Of a DNA stretch of 64,000 nucleotides, positions 9,068 through 17,118 are shown piece by piece. How positions within the stretch are numbered: position 1 is the first letter of the stretch; every line of letters starts with the position of its first letter. This DNA comes from Hymenobacter sp. J193 (GTDB taxonomy: Bacteria > Bacteroidota > Bacteroidia > Cytophagales > Hymenobacteraceae). Made by a program: the position numbers and the translations under genes. Location of the stretch: NCBI RefSeq assembly GCF_024700075.1, contig NZ_JAJONE010000001.1:620001-684000 (forward strand), read 5' to 3'. The notes beneath the pieces are model-generated. The model saw nothing but the letters and a program-made list of their open reading frames with translations, made no database searches and was not told where the DNA came from.

Positions 9068-9450
9068 TTGGACACTGATTCGTTACCTGCTCAAGCCAAG
9101 ATAGAGCAGTTTCTACGGGATTTGCACAGTCGGATGGATTTTAATCCTACTTCTCTACCGATTGTCTTTCTGAATCGTCCGAAGAATCGTCAGGCCTTGC
9201 TGGACCTGGATATCCGACCAGCTGACCGTTTACCTTATATCCGTCGTCTCACGTACTATGACTACTGCCAAGGACCTCGCCGGATACAGACAACCCACCC
9301 CCCGGAAAAGGACAGCTTTGGGTATTCGGCACCTTGGTAAGCGGCATAATGGTGTACATCAAGATGCAGCTCGGCGAGTTCAACGGCGCCCCTATCTGCA
9401 TTTCCTTTCATCCTGAAGAGCACCCGCTCCGGTTTCCATTCCGGCCGTGA
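9068..9450 (+). pseudogene. MqsR-like toxin of a toxin-antitoxin-chaperone module, reading frame interrupted
   Basis: The first frame (TTG at 9068, stop at 9338-9340) encodes an N-terminal half with LLDLDIRPADRLPYIRRLT and DYCQGP. The second, one base back, encodes LWVFGTLVSGIMVYIKMQLG and ICISFHPEEHPLRFPFRP, ending at 9450. Together they make a 127-residue protein whose order of elements matches MqsR-family ribonucleases (W-x-F...G-x-x-VYIK...ISF). The switch must lie between 9278 and 9315; the C6 run at 9298-9303 is the likely site, and one added C restores the frame. It could be a mutation, an assembly error, or a -1 ribosomal frameshift. The antitoxin gene follows. Family call is from motif memory. 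Confidence 0.7.
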
Positions 9451-9500
9451 GGCCGTGGTGGCAGCTGTTACTTCCCCTCCCCCCTTTTCTTCTGACTTAC

Positions 9501-10112
9501 ATGATGGTTAGCCCTTTCACTGGCGGTGCTGTCCGAGAAATCCAGGACACGCAACGCTATACTTTTCGCGGCGAACAATTTGAGGTAACGGCTCCGGTGT
9601 ACGAATGTGAGGACACCGGTGAGCAATTCACGACCAACGAGCAGGACGAGGAATTTATCAGCCGCCTGCACGCGCAATGGCGCGAAACGCACCGGGTTCC
9701 AACGCCTGAGCAGTTGCGGTACCGCCGCGAGGAGTTGGAGTTGAGTATGCGGGAAATGTCGGACCTGCTGGGCCTGGGTGTGAACCAGTGGCGGCAGTAC
9801 GAAGCCGGCGAAATGCCCTCGAACTCGAATGTGCTGCTGCTACAGCTGGTCTGTTCAATCCAGGGACTGGCAGCCATTTTGGCGCAGCGCGGGGCGGAGT
9901 TGCCAGCACGCACGCAGCGCAAGCTGCAGGCGTTGGCAGAGGAGCCAGTTGCCCCAGTAATAGTGCTGCCCCGGGTGCAGCAGGAGCTGCCACGCGAGCA
10001 GGTGCGGCAGCTGCTGGCCTTACAGGGAGGATCTGCTGTGGTTTACATGGGTGGCCAGCTACGACCAAGAGCGCGTCAGAAGACAGCCGAAAGTGAAGCA
10101 CAGCCTGCATAA
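9501..10112 (+). CDS. MqsA-like antitoxin / HTH regulator
   Basis: Antitoxin-type DNA-binding protein, 203 residues from the ATG at 9501 (a GTG at 9447 would overlap the toxin stop and adds an unlikely hydrophobic leader). The N-terminal domain follows MqsA order, including YTFRG at 20-24, but the zinc cysteines of MqsA are mostly replaced (SPFTGG for the first CxxC; CEDTGE for the second). An Xre-type helix-turn-helix is at about 73-110, ending NQWRQYEAGEMPS. Beyond it lies a roughly 90-residue extension absent from E. coli MqsA; in toxin-antitoxin-chaperone systems this is where the chaperone-binding segment sits. The SecB-like gene starts 10 bp downstream. Confidence 0.8.
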   Translation: MMVSPFTGGAVREIQDTQRYTFRGEQFEVTAPVYECEDTGEQFTTNEQDEEFISRLHAQWRETHRVPTPEQLRYRREELELSMREMSDLLGLGVNQWRQYEAGEMPSNSNVLLLQLVCSIQGLAAILAQRGAELPARTQRKLQALAEEPVAPVIVLPRVQQELPREQVRQLLALQGGSAVVYMGGQLRPRARQKTAESEAQPA

Positions 10113-10122
10113 AGCACACATT

Positions 10123-10656
10123 ATGGCAGCTCCTGATTTACAGCAAATACACTTAGTAACGGCCACCTTTCTGGAGTGCTGCATCAGCTCAGCCGACGAT
10201 TCGGGACGAGTGGTGGAGCGCATTGCCCTTCCGGAGCAGGCTTGGCTGTTTCCGCAGTTCACAACGGCTGAGAAGCGAATCTCTTACATCGTGCATGTGA
10301 ACTGCCAAGGCCTGTGCCCAGAGGGCGAGCCCACGGGCGTAGCCGGACGCTTTCAACTGTACTTTGACTTTCAGGTAGACAACTTGGATGAACATTTGGC
10401 CACGATTGAAGCGACGTCCGACCCAATTCCAACTCACGAAATGATGGTGATGCTAGGAGGCGTGGCCTACTCAACGGCCCGTGGCATGTTATTAAGCAAA
10501 GTGCAGGATACGCCCTTGCACGGCTTTTCCCTGCCCCTACGGTGGCCGGTGGAACTGCTGGAGGCGTCGGTGAAGCGAATGATCGCGGAGCAGAATGCCC
10601 AGGAAAAACCGGTTCTAAAAAAACCAGCTAAACCGAGGGCCCGGAAGAAGAGCTAA
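10123..10656 (+). CDS. SecB-like chaperone of a toxin-antitoxin-chaperone module
   Basis: A 177-residue protein starting at ATG 10123, 10 bp after the antitoxin (the longer frame from 10051 would overlap it). The pattern VAGRFQLYFDFQVDNLDEHL, then GGVAYSTARGMLL, then LHGFSLPLRWPVELL matches the order in SecB-like proteins: a beta-sheet core, a helix after the conserved S-TARG-type motif, and a hydrophobic proline-rich strand. The C-terminus is a basic tail (KKPAKPRARKKS). In known toxin-antitoxin-chaperone systems the chaperone protects the antitoxin from degradation, which the gene order here supports. The chaperone call is an inference from sequence pattern. Confidence 0.68.
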   Translation: MAAPDLQQIHLVTATFLECCISSADDSGRVVERIALPEQAWLFPQFTTAEKRISYIVHVNCQGLCPEGEPTGVAGRFQLYFDFQVDNLDEHLATIEATSDPIPTHEMMVMLGGVAYSTARGMLLSKVQDTPLHGFSLPLRWPVELLEASVKRMIAEQNAQEKPVLKKPAKPRARKKS

Positions 10657-10750
10657 TACTGTTTTGAGACGCTGGAATTTACGGTGATTTAACAGCCTTT
10701 TATGGGCAACTGGCGGCAGCTAACTTCCTCTTTGACCTCTTGGCTTGATC

Positions 10751-11236
10751 ATGGACCGAACTGTACTATCCCTACCCATTGGCAAGAGTAGTGAGTACAC
10801 GCATAAGCATGGCGTGTACAGCATACAGTTGAACCGGGACATAGTAGAGCCCTATTGCCAGAACCCGAATGGGTACCTGACTTTCCGGGAGGCAGGGGGT
10901 GGCCATATGCACTGGCTCTATCAGGTGGTGTCGCCGGCGGGCTTAATCCTTGATCCACAGCAGCCTCTTTCTGCCCAGCTTGTTAAGCTAAGTATACAGC
11001 TTCCTATCAGCCAGCAAGTGCGTCTAAGTAGCTACATGCAGGCTGTAACTACTAGACTGAAGGGCGACTATCGTAAGGTACAGCGTTTCTACGTGCTCAC
11101 ACCGCAGCAGGATAATCCAGATGGTTACCAGCCAACATTGGGACCACTACCGCTTAAGCCCCATCCAACTGATAACAACACTGGCGAGCGGTACTACTCG
11201 CTGGAGGAGCTACTAAATAACCGGAAACTGCGTTAG
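10751..11236 (+). CDS. Hypothetical protein
   Basis: A 161-residue protein of unknown function. The ATG at 10751 is preferred over the in-frame TTG 6 bp upstream. It has a hydrophilic, mixed composition with no signal peptide, membrane helix or catalytic motif that I can recognise. It lies 94 bp after the SecB-like gene on the same strand and could be a late member of that transcript or independent cargo. It is followed by the convergent integrase cluster. Confidence 0.6.
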   Translation: MDRTVLSLPIGKSSEYTHKHGVYSIQLNRDIVEPYCQNPNGYLTFREAGGGHMHWLYQVVSPAGLILDPQQPLSAQLVKLSIQLPISQQVRLSSYMQAVTTRLKGDYRKVQRFYVLTPQQDNPDGYQPTLGPLPLKPHPTDNNTGERYYSLEELLNNRKLR

Positions 11237-11319
11237 TCTGCTTCAGCAACAGGCGGCAGCCATTCACATTGCATGATGTGATTTACACGCACCACGTTTT
11301 TCTTTCAGGCACCGAGGTA

Positions 11320-11604
11320 CTAAAGTTCGAGGCCTAACTTCTCGGCGAAGCGTAGGGTAGCCTGCTGGTGGCGCTGGCTGATTTGTTGCTGGGCGGCCTT
11401 GCTGGGTTGCCAGTCGGGCTGGAACTGGCGTTGAATGGCCTGCTGGGCCTCGTGGCGCTGCAGCTCGGCCTGGGCGTCGGTGAGCAGGCCGCGGCGGTGC
11501 TTCTGGTTGATGATGGTCAGCTTGTGGCGTAGGTGTTGAGCGTCGGGATGGTCGTCAGGAATGCGGCAGACGATGTTGACAACGCGATGATCAATGATTA
11601 ACAT
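11320..11604 (-). CDS. Small hypothetical protein coupled to the integrase gene
   Basis: A 94-residue Gln/His-rich helical protein. Its start codon overlaps the end of the integrase gene by 7 bp, so it is probably translationally coupled to the recombinase. The sequence has helix-forming heptads (AELQRHEAQQAIQRQF) and no recognisable domain. It could be an accessory recombination factor, but position is the only evidence. Its base composition is GC-rich, unlike the integrase gene before it, which hints at a mosaic junction near 11600. Confidence 0.6.
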   Translation of the reverse strand: MLIIDHRVVNIVCRIPDDHPDAQHLRHKLTIINQKHRRGLLTDAQAELQRHEAQQAIQRQFQPDWQPSKAAQQQISQRHQQATLRFAEKLGLEL

Positions 11605-12851
11605 TCATGAGAACAGATAGCCCCTAATACGCGCATCCAAGCATCTAAGATAGAGGGTCCGTAACGGACGATAGAATCACGACCATATGTATAGCGAGTA
11701 TGGCCTAATGCTACCTCCACTAGGTTCCTATCACCATGAGAACCGATTAACAAAAGGTCTGCCCCTGTATGTCGGGCCACATGAGTCGTCATTACAGCGG
11801 ATAACGGTGTTGCTGTTTCATGCATTTCACCACCGACCCAACGCACGCTTACAAACTCGCGGTTTAAGCCGACAACTGCAGCCATGTGCTTTAACCTTTC
11901 ATTGCGGTTTTGTTGAGCAACTAGAGGCAAACGCCCTGCATATTTTTCCCATATAGCAGCACCCAAGGGAGGCAGTGGCACTGCCACCTCTTCATCGGTT
12001 TTCTTCTGCGGCATTTCTACAACCGGTACCGGCTCTGCGTATCCTTGTAGTAATAAGGGACGAACATACGCCGGGCGCAGTCGGCGCAAATCAGAATCCC
12101 TGAGTAGTACTAGCGTTTGCAAAACGAATGTGTCTCGCTCGTCAGCAAGGCCTTGTTGGGAAGGAGTAAATTTGTGATGCACTAGCTGTAAAAACTCTTC
12201 AGCCCGTAGTGCTACAGGTCTAGCTTCAGGAGCCCTAAACTTTAAATAGTTAGGGGCGGCTAAGCCTGCTGTTCGATAGGCCTCACGTAAAAACTTAACA
12301 TGGTTTAAAAAAGTGGAGTCGGCCAGGCCCAACTGCTGTAGATGAACTTGGTAATCTGTTACCAATTGCCGAGTGAGCTGGTGGACCGTTAAGCCAGCAC
12401 GGAATTTCTCTAGGTGCGAAATAACTTGATCGTAACGCCTCAATGTATGTGCTGCAAGCCCGGCGTTTTCACGTTTCCATTGAGCATGCAAGGATACAAG
12501 GTCATGCCGAGGTGCTTCTACCACTGACACTTCAATAGGAACAGTGCTATTACTAACGGCGCCGCGCAGATCATTAGCAGAAACGCTTGACTCAGGTTGC
12601 CCGCTTGCCTCAGCAAGTGTGAAGAGCTTTGTAATCCGGGTTTGCAACGAGTCAAGTGCCAAGTTCAATTTAGCTGAATCAGGCTCTTTGGTGTTTACTC
12701 GCTTACTCTTTGTTGGCTGCCAGTGAATAGGCTGTACCTTTTCACCAGTAGCAAGCTGCAGCCTCCCACCAGCCCAGTGAATGTCAATTGTAATAGCTGA
12801 ACGCCCCTTTTTATCGGTACGCTCAGGACGGATACGAAATACCAGCTCCAT
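11598..12851 (-). CDS. Tyrosine recombinase / integrase
   Basis: Site-specific recombinase of 417 residues, the size of Bacteroidota mobile-element integrases with an N-terminal arm-type domain (1-110), a SAM-like core-binding domain (about 118-200) and a catalytic domain (about 210-410). Catalytic residues visible are R251 (LLRDSDL), a lysine in the beta-hairpin (QKKTDEE, 282-288), H357-x-x-R360, H384 (LGH) and a tyrosine, probably Y397, though Y389 is possible. The transcript runs toward the small gene at 11320. It probably integrates the element spanning 11.3-17.2 kb. Upstream, 12871-12890 holds a TTTACTTA motif shared with the repressor promoter. Confidence 0.92.
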   Translation of the reverse strand: MELVFRIRPERTDKKGRSAITIDIHWAGGRLQLATGEKVQPIHWQPTKSKRVNTKEPDSAKLNLALDSLQTRITKLFTLAEASGQPESSVSANDLRGAVSNSTVPIEVSVVEAPRHDLVSLHAQWKRENAGLAAHTLRRYDQVISHLEKFRAGLTVHQLTRQLVTDYQVHLQQLGLADSTFLNHVKFLREAYRTAGLAAPNYLKFRAPEARPVALRAEEFLQLVHHKFTPSQQGLADERDTFVLQTLVLLRDSDLRRLRPAYVRPLLLQGYAEPVPVVEMPQKKTDEEVAVPLPPLGAAIWEKYAGRLPLVAQQNRNERLKHMAAVVGLNREFVSVRWVGGEMHETATPLSAVMTTHVARHTGADLLLIGSHGDRNLVEVALGHTRYTYGRDSIVRYGPSILDAWMRVLGAICSHEC

Positions 12852-12926
12852 CTACCTTTAAAGTATATAGTTTACTTAAGTTGACTTTTACAGAACATTG
12901 TTATATTTCATAGTAAGCCTTGCCTA

Positions 12927-13646
12927 TTATGAGATGGGAGAATCAACGATTCGCTCTACTTTCCATATGGCTACTAGCTCATTTTCTGAAAGTGTCAAAA
13001 TTGAACCTGAGTTAGTATTTTCTGGATGTAGCGTCAGCTTCTTCTTCTCATTGAGACTATTGTCCTTCAATCGTTTAACCATCATCCTATCCTTGGTTAA
13101 GACTACATAGACTCCTGGTGCCTGGTATCCCCACTCTTCTTTAGCTACAGGCCAGGCTAAAACTTTAGACCCACTTCCTAAGAGTGGCTGCATTGCATCG
13201 TCGCTGCCTATCTCAACAACAAAGCTCCCGTCATAGGGCTTACTAAATTTGGGCAATCCTAATGGATAGGTAGACAGGCCATTATATAGGTCAATTTGAT
13301 TCGTGAATACCTGTGATGCCTTCTTTATCATTTCGTCACGGCGAATGCGCTCTAAGTACGGCACCTTATATCCTCTAGCAGCTGGCAGCTTTAACCCATT
13401 TGAGAATGGTACATCTACATCTTCTTGGATGTAACCGACTGAAGGAATTGAACCAAGGTTAAACTCACTCACCATTCGGCTATAAGTCTCTGGTCCAGGT
13501 GCATTTTTTCCCTTCTCAATAGCCGACACAGCCGCTTTACTTATCCCAATACGCTGACCAAACTCTTCTTGAGTGAGTCCCAACTCTCGTCTCCTTGCCC
13601 TAACTCTCTCATAGAAAGGCACTTCACCATTTTCATTCATAGCCAT
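12927..13646 (-). CDS. CI-like repressor with S24/LexA-type C-terminal domain
   Basis: A 239-residue regulator of the phage repressor type. An Xre helix-turn-helix lies at about 24-54 (LTQEEFGQRIGISKAAVSAIE). The C-terminal half (about 140-239) has the S24 peptidase-like layout: VVEIGSDDAMQPLLGSGSKVLAW in place of the catalytic-serine loop, then VLTKDRMMVKRLK around the expected lysine. The usual S-M motif is D-A-M here, so self-cleavage is doubtful. It is divergent from the HTH/rep genes to its right, as expected for a lysogeny-type switch. Start at ATG 13646; a second ATG at 13640 is possible. Confidence 0.88.
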   Translation of the reverse strand: MAMNENGEVPFYERVRARRRELGLTQEEFGQRIGISKAAVSAIEKGKNAPGPETYSRMVSEFNLGSIPSVGYIQEDVDVPFSNGLKLPAARGYKVPYLERIRRDEMIKKASQVFTNQIDLYNGLSTYPLGLPKFSKPYDGSFVVEIGSDDAMQPLLGSGSKVLAWPVAKEEWGYQAPGVYVVLTKDRMMVKRLKDNSLNEKKKLTLHPENTNSGSILTLSENELVAIWKVERIVDSPIS

Positions 13647-13654
13647 GTTTTTGG

Positions 13655-13692
13655 TTTACTTATTATTGTAAAATTTTACTTGATTTTACTTG
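13655..13692. promoter_or_regulatory. Tandem operator-like repeats upstream of the repressor
   Basis: Two exact, adjacent copies of attttacttg (13673-13682 and 13683-13692) and a related tttactta (from about 13656) lie just upstream of the repressor gene, in the divergent region facing the HTH and rep genes. A similar tttactta occurs upstream of the integrase (12871). Such spaced copies are typical of repressor operators; binding is inferred. Confidence 0.55.
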
Positions 13693-13908
13693 ACTTATAA
13701 AATCGTATTCTATACGTTTGCATAGGCTTCCGATTTTAATGAGGCCCACAAAGTAAGGCGAAACTTCGCTAAAGTCAACCATTATCAACTTTAAACATCT
13801 AAGAAATGCCTTACTACTCACCTCCCTAGTGTACCGTCTAGAATGCGGTTAGTAATCACTCTTTCATGATTGTCCTCTTCCATTAACCCTCATACATATC
13901 ACTGCTTT

Positions 13909-14262
13909 ATGCTCCGGCTTATTACTTCCAACGGCCGCCTCGAAATTGAAAACGAAGCGCTTGAAACAAAACTGCTAGAAACTCAACTCCAACGCCAAGC
14001 TGATGCTGAGGCGGAACAGAAGGCTCTAATGGTGCTTTACCGCATCGAAGGCGAGCCAGATCCTTCCTTGCCTTATGATGGACTACTTACCAAGCGCTTG
14101 CAAGTAGGCGTCAGTACCGCCAGATTATTGATTACCGAAGGAAAAATTGCTTACATCTGTGCTGCAAAAAAAGCATATCGGGTTAGTGAAAAGGCCGTTC
14201 GTTACTTTTTAGGAGACTTGGAGCAACGTGAGCAACATAGTATCTATAGTATCCAACAATAG
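13909..14262 (+). CDS. Small HTH-type protein, possible excisionase or early regulator
   Basis: A 117-residue protein; ATG 13909 is preferred over an upstream GTG-type start at 13870 because the extra residues look unlike coding sequence. The N-terminus is a coiled coil (ENEALETKLLETQLQRQADAE), and the C-terminal half (LLTKRLQVGVSTARLLITEGKIAYICAAKKAYRVSEKAVRYFL) has the layout of excisionase/MerR-type helix-turn-helix proteins, with a G-K-I turn and a following V-S-E-x-A-V-R helix. It is divergent from the repressor and begins the rightward replication genes. The excisionase role is inferred. Confidence 0.65.
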   Translation: MLRLITSNGRLEIENEALETKLLETQLQRQADAEAEQKALMVLYRIEGEPDPSLPYDGLLTKRLQVGVSTARLLITEGKIAYICAAKKAYRVSEKAVRYFLGDLEQREQHSIYSIQQ

Positions 14263-14482
14263 CATTGAAGCTTTTAGAGCAGTGCTCAGCTAGTGCTGAA
14301 AACTGTCATACACGGTGACTGGCTATATGTATTTGGTTAAATACCCTGTGTGCTAAGGCGCCCAGAGGTTTCTCCCCCCTTCTTTCCTCAATGCAAACCA
14401 AGCTCATTTTGAGTGCAGGGCTCTCTGTGTGCCTACTCTAAGCTACCTGCGCTCATTTTTTAACTTCAAACGCACATTACTA

Positions 14483-15422
14483 ATGAATTACATCCTCTTG
14501 ATTACTCGCTTCTGGACAAAAGATCTAGAATTCTCATTCACGCCACTCGAAGTTGCCATCTACTTTCGTCTCATTGACCGAAGTAATACCCTAGGATGGA
14601 AGAATCCTTTCAATTACTCCGTGGATGACTTACTGGTAAGGCTAGGCTTACGCAGCAAAGATCCATTCGATACAGCGCGTAGGCGGCTTAAAGAAGCTGG
14701 ACTTATCGATTATCGAAATGGCCAAGGACGGGGATGCACTACTCAGTATTTTTTAACTCCACCAACAGAAAACTCTGGCAGAAAAGCCTTGCAAAAGGGG
14801 GGGATTAAATACCCCCTTTTTCCTAGGGGATTCTCCTCCCTTATCGCCACAGTTTCCCCCTGAGAATAGCCATTACTACTCTAAGTCAAAAATAAATGAA
14901 ACGAAACTAGAGGCTCACGCCTCTGGGGCGAGCGTGCAAATTTTAAATAAGAGAGGAAATAAAAAAAAATTAACTACTGCCAGTGATAATAGTCGCCCAG
15001 AGCCTCACGCCTCTCATGCCTCAGCTAACATTGCACTGTCCCCCTCCTGCTCAGAGGGCACTTCTCATCAAATGAATGCCTTAGCTGACCTCTCAACTTC
15101 ATTGAAATTGCCTTTCAACACCAGTGCCTTTCAAACAAACTGGGTGCTATGGCGAGAATGGCTGCGAGAGGCTAAAAGACCTTATCTGGGAGATGTAAGT
15201 GAGCAAGCTGGGCTCGATAGTCTAGCAGGGCTTGCTAAAGGCTCCGAGCAGAAAGCAATTGAAATAATTAAGTACACCATTGCTGGACGGTGGATCAACT
15301 TCTGTCAGCCATCTAAACATTCCCATGCACAAGCTACACACTCCCGTTCTGCTAACCTCCCTGCTGCCAGCCAACGAACCATTCTCCCAGCCCGTCTCAG
15401 CTACGCGAATGACCACGCTTAA
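14483..15422 (+). pseudogene. Phage-type replication protein, reading frame interrupted at a G7 run
   Basis: The first frame (ATG 14483 to 14863) encodes a winged-helix domain with F-x-PLEVAIYFRLID and DPFDTARRRLKEAGLIDYRNG, as in phage replisome-organiser proteins. The second frame, open across 14800-15422, continues as a Pro/Ser linker and a C-terminal domain (NTSAFQTNWVLWREWLREAKR...GLAKGSEQKAIEIIKYTIAGRW) resembling DnaT/phage rep C-termini that contact the helicase loader. Removing one G from the run at 14797-14803 joins them into one 312-residue protein. The ATPase gene overlaps its 3' end by 14 bp. It is either a broken gene or an assembly indel. Confidence 0.65.
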
Positions 15423-16272
15423 AATTCAACTGGAAATTCCGGCTCCTAATCAATTTTATGAGAGTCCCTCCAGAGAATTGACGCTCCATGACTGGGAAAT
15501 AGAGCGGTTACTTCAGGCAGCGCGTCAGCAAAAATACACTCAAGCCTATACTATTTGGTATACCCAACGGCTCAAGATGACTGCTAAGCCCCAACCCTTT
15601 TCAGCCGAGGATATTAAGGAGTGGTTTCATCAAGAAGCAAAACAGGTATTAGACAGGCCTTTCGAGGAAGATGAGCATAATTGCCAGGTACTTGATTTGC
15701 TCTGCAAGTATTTTGCAGAGGACGCCCGTTTTGAGGAAAACGGCTACCAGCTCAATAAAGGCTTACTACTGCGTGGTCCTGTGGGCTGTGGCAAAACCAG
15801 CCTACTGACAGTATTTGCTCGGAATCCCCGATTCCCATATGTAGTACACCCCTGCCGCGAGATTGTCAGCAGCTACAGTGCGGTGCACGGCGGAGGTGCA
15901 GAAGCACTATCTCGCTATAAAAGTGTGGTTGATATCATCCATGGCCAAGAGTATCAATATAATTATCGAACCCAGGCAGGTGCTTGTTTCGACGACTTAG
16001 GTACTGAAGACTGGCAAGCCAAGCATTTTGGCAAAGAGATGAATGTGATGGAAGACATTATTTCCTCTCGTGATGATGCAGTGGTAGCGGGAAAAATGCC
16101 ACGTTTCGCCACACACATGACAACCAACCTTAGGTTTGATGATTACAAAGGTGAAGCAGGAAATCTCATTCCTGGCATTGGGAGCATCTACGGGCCGCGG
16201 TGCCGCTCCCGCATCCGTGGGCTATTCAACATCATCAACTTTCCCGATGGGGCCCCAGACCGCCGCGCTTAA
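15409..16272 (+). CDS. DnaC-like AAA+ ATPase, probable helicase loader
   Basis: Replication-associated ATPase of 287 residues. Walker A GPVGCGKT is at 123-130 and Walker B CFDDLG at 193-198, followed by the sensor region MTTNLRFDDY, and an arginine-rich stretch (GPRCRSRIRGLF) where DnaC-type proteins carry the arginine finger. ATG 15409 overlaps the end of the replication gene by 14 bp, so translation is coupled; a longer frame from 15280 lies wholly inside the upstream gene and is less likely. With the replication protein it probably loads the host DnaB helicase onto the element's origin. Confidence 0.85.
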   Translation: MTTLKIQLEIPAPNQFYESPSRELTLHDWEIERLLQAARQQKYTQAYTIWYTQRLKMTAKPQPFSAEDIKEWFHQEAKQVLDRPFEEDEHNCQVLDLLCKYFAEDARFEENGYQLNKGLLLRGPVGCGKTSLLTVFARNPRFPYVVHPCREIVSSYSAVHGGGAEALSRYKSVVDIIHGQEYQYNYRTQAGACFDDLGTEDWQAKHFGKEMNVMEDIISSRDDAVVAGKMPRFATHMTTNLRFDDYKGEAGNLIPGIGSIYGPRCRSRIRGLFNIINFPDGAPDRRA

Positions 16273-16327
16273 CCGCTGACGTGTTCATTGACTACCCGTT
16301 CGCATGCCCCACAGAGTCGTTTGGAAC

Positions 16328-16407
16328 CGTTTGCAAACGGGTCTAAACGTTTATAAACGGTTCTAATCGTTTACAAACAGCTCTATCCGTGCACAAACGT
16401 TTCCTTC
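16328..16407. repeat. Four tandem 20-bp palindromic iterons
   Basis: Four copies start at 16328, 16348, 16368 and 16388, exactly 20 bp apart. Each begins with a near-palindrome of the form CGTTTnnAAACG (cgtttgcaaacg, cgtttataaacg, cgtttacaaaca, cgtgcacaaacg), followed by a related 8-bp spacer (ggtctaaa, gttctaat). A partial cgtttgga copy precedes at 16318. A helical-turn-matched period of 20 bp is typical of iterons bound by a replication initiator or of a cooperative operator. They lie between the ATPase gene and the zinc-motif gene. Confidence 0.8.
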
Positions 16408-16427
16408 ATTCTAATCTTTTATTCTCG

Positions 16428-16964
16428 ATGCAATCGACAAAACAATGCCGCTGCGGCTTCGTCTTTACTGGCCGCAAAGACAAGCAGTTCTGCAGTTCGG
16501 CCTGCCGCTCGCAACACCGCCGCGACCAACTGCAACCCCGCTCCGTTACGCTTCACAATTATGATGACCGGTACGTATCCTTTCCAGTGAGCGGAGTCGG
16601 TAATTTTATACACGACTTCACCCCGCACCCGGCCGCGTACTGGTACATCCCGCCGACCGAGCAAGACCTGCAACGAGCCTACCGCGCAGCCGCAGAGCCC
16701 TTCTTGCGAATCGTGGAACAACGTGTGCCGGTGCCGCAACTGCGCCAGCTCCAGACGCAGTTGCAAAACAACCGGATGCTCTACGCATACCACCCCGCCT
16801 TGCAAAGCGCGCAGAATGCGGCGCACCATCGCTACAACGACATCATCGAGATGGGTAAGCTGGTAGACAGCGTCTTGCTTGAACTCGTGTACTACGGTCC
16901 CGATGACCTGCACACCGAGTACCTCAGCCGCCGGTGGATGAACCAGCTACGCGAACGGATATAG
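16428..16964 (+). CDS. Cys4 zinc-motif protein flanked by iterons
   Basis: A 178-residue protein from ATG 16428 (the frame extends to 16389 but that start lies in the iterons). A probable zinc knuckle is formed by C7, C9, C22 and C26 (CRCG-x12-C-x3-C) followed by a basic patch (RSQHRRDQ), which suggests DNA or RNA binding. The remainder is helical, with YIPPTEQDLQRAYRAAAEPFL and a Gln-rich coiled segment. Palindromic repeats lie on both sides, so it could be the protein that binds them. I do not recognise the family; replication or regulation is an inference from context. Confidence 0.7.
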   Translation: MQSTKQCRCGFVFTGRKDKQFCSSACRSQHRRDQLQPRSVTLHNYDDRYVSFPVSGVGNFIHDFTPHPAAYWYIPPTEQDLQRAYRAAAEPFLRIVEQRVPVPQLRQLQTQLQNNRMLYAYHPALQSAQNAAHHRYNDIIEMGKLVDSVLLELVYYGPDDLHTEYLSRRWMNQLRERI

Positions 16965-16965
16965 C

Positions 16966-17017
16966 CGTTTGCAAACGGTTCAGAACCGCTATATAAACGT
17001 TTAAGAACGGATATAAC
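16966..17017. repeat. Second iteron cluster downstream of the zinc-motif gene
   Basis: The same palindrome recurs right after the stop codon: cgtttgcaaacgg at 16966, cgctatataaacg at 16987 and cgtttaagaacgg at about 16998, with a 21-bp spacing between the first two. The first copy is identical to the first copy of the 16328 array. Having the array on both sides of one gene is unusual and points to an origin or a looped operator. Confidence 0.65.
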
Positions 17018-17118
17018 TACCAGCCATGTTTCTGATAACCCATTAATAGTTAGATAGTAGCCTTCAAACACATAAAGTATATAGTAACAAACAAGGAGAA
17101 GGCATCCCTTCCCTCCTG

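Noticed and set aside
9349..9450. A separate 33-residue gene
   Set aside because: Its sequence is the expected C-terminus of the toxin in the frame one base back, so it is the second half of the interrupted gene.
15280..15408. Longer N-terminus of the DnaC-like ATPase
   Set aside because: These codons lie inside the replication gene in another frame; ATG 15409 gives the usual 14-bp coupled overlap.
16318..17017. CRISPR array
   Set aside because: Repeat units are 20-21 bp palindromes with related, not unique, 8-bp spacers, and no cas genes are present.
12859..17085. taaagtatatagt at 12859-12871 and 17073-17085 as attachment sites
   Set aside because: A 13-bp AT-rich match that would leave the integrase coding region outside the element; chance similarity is more likely.
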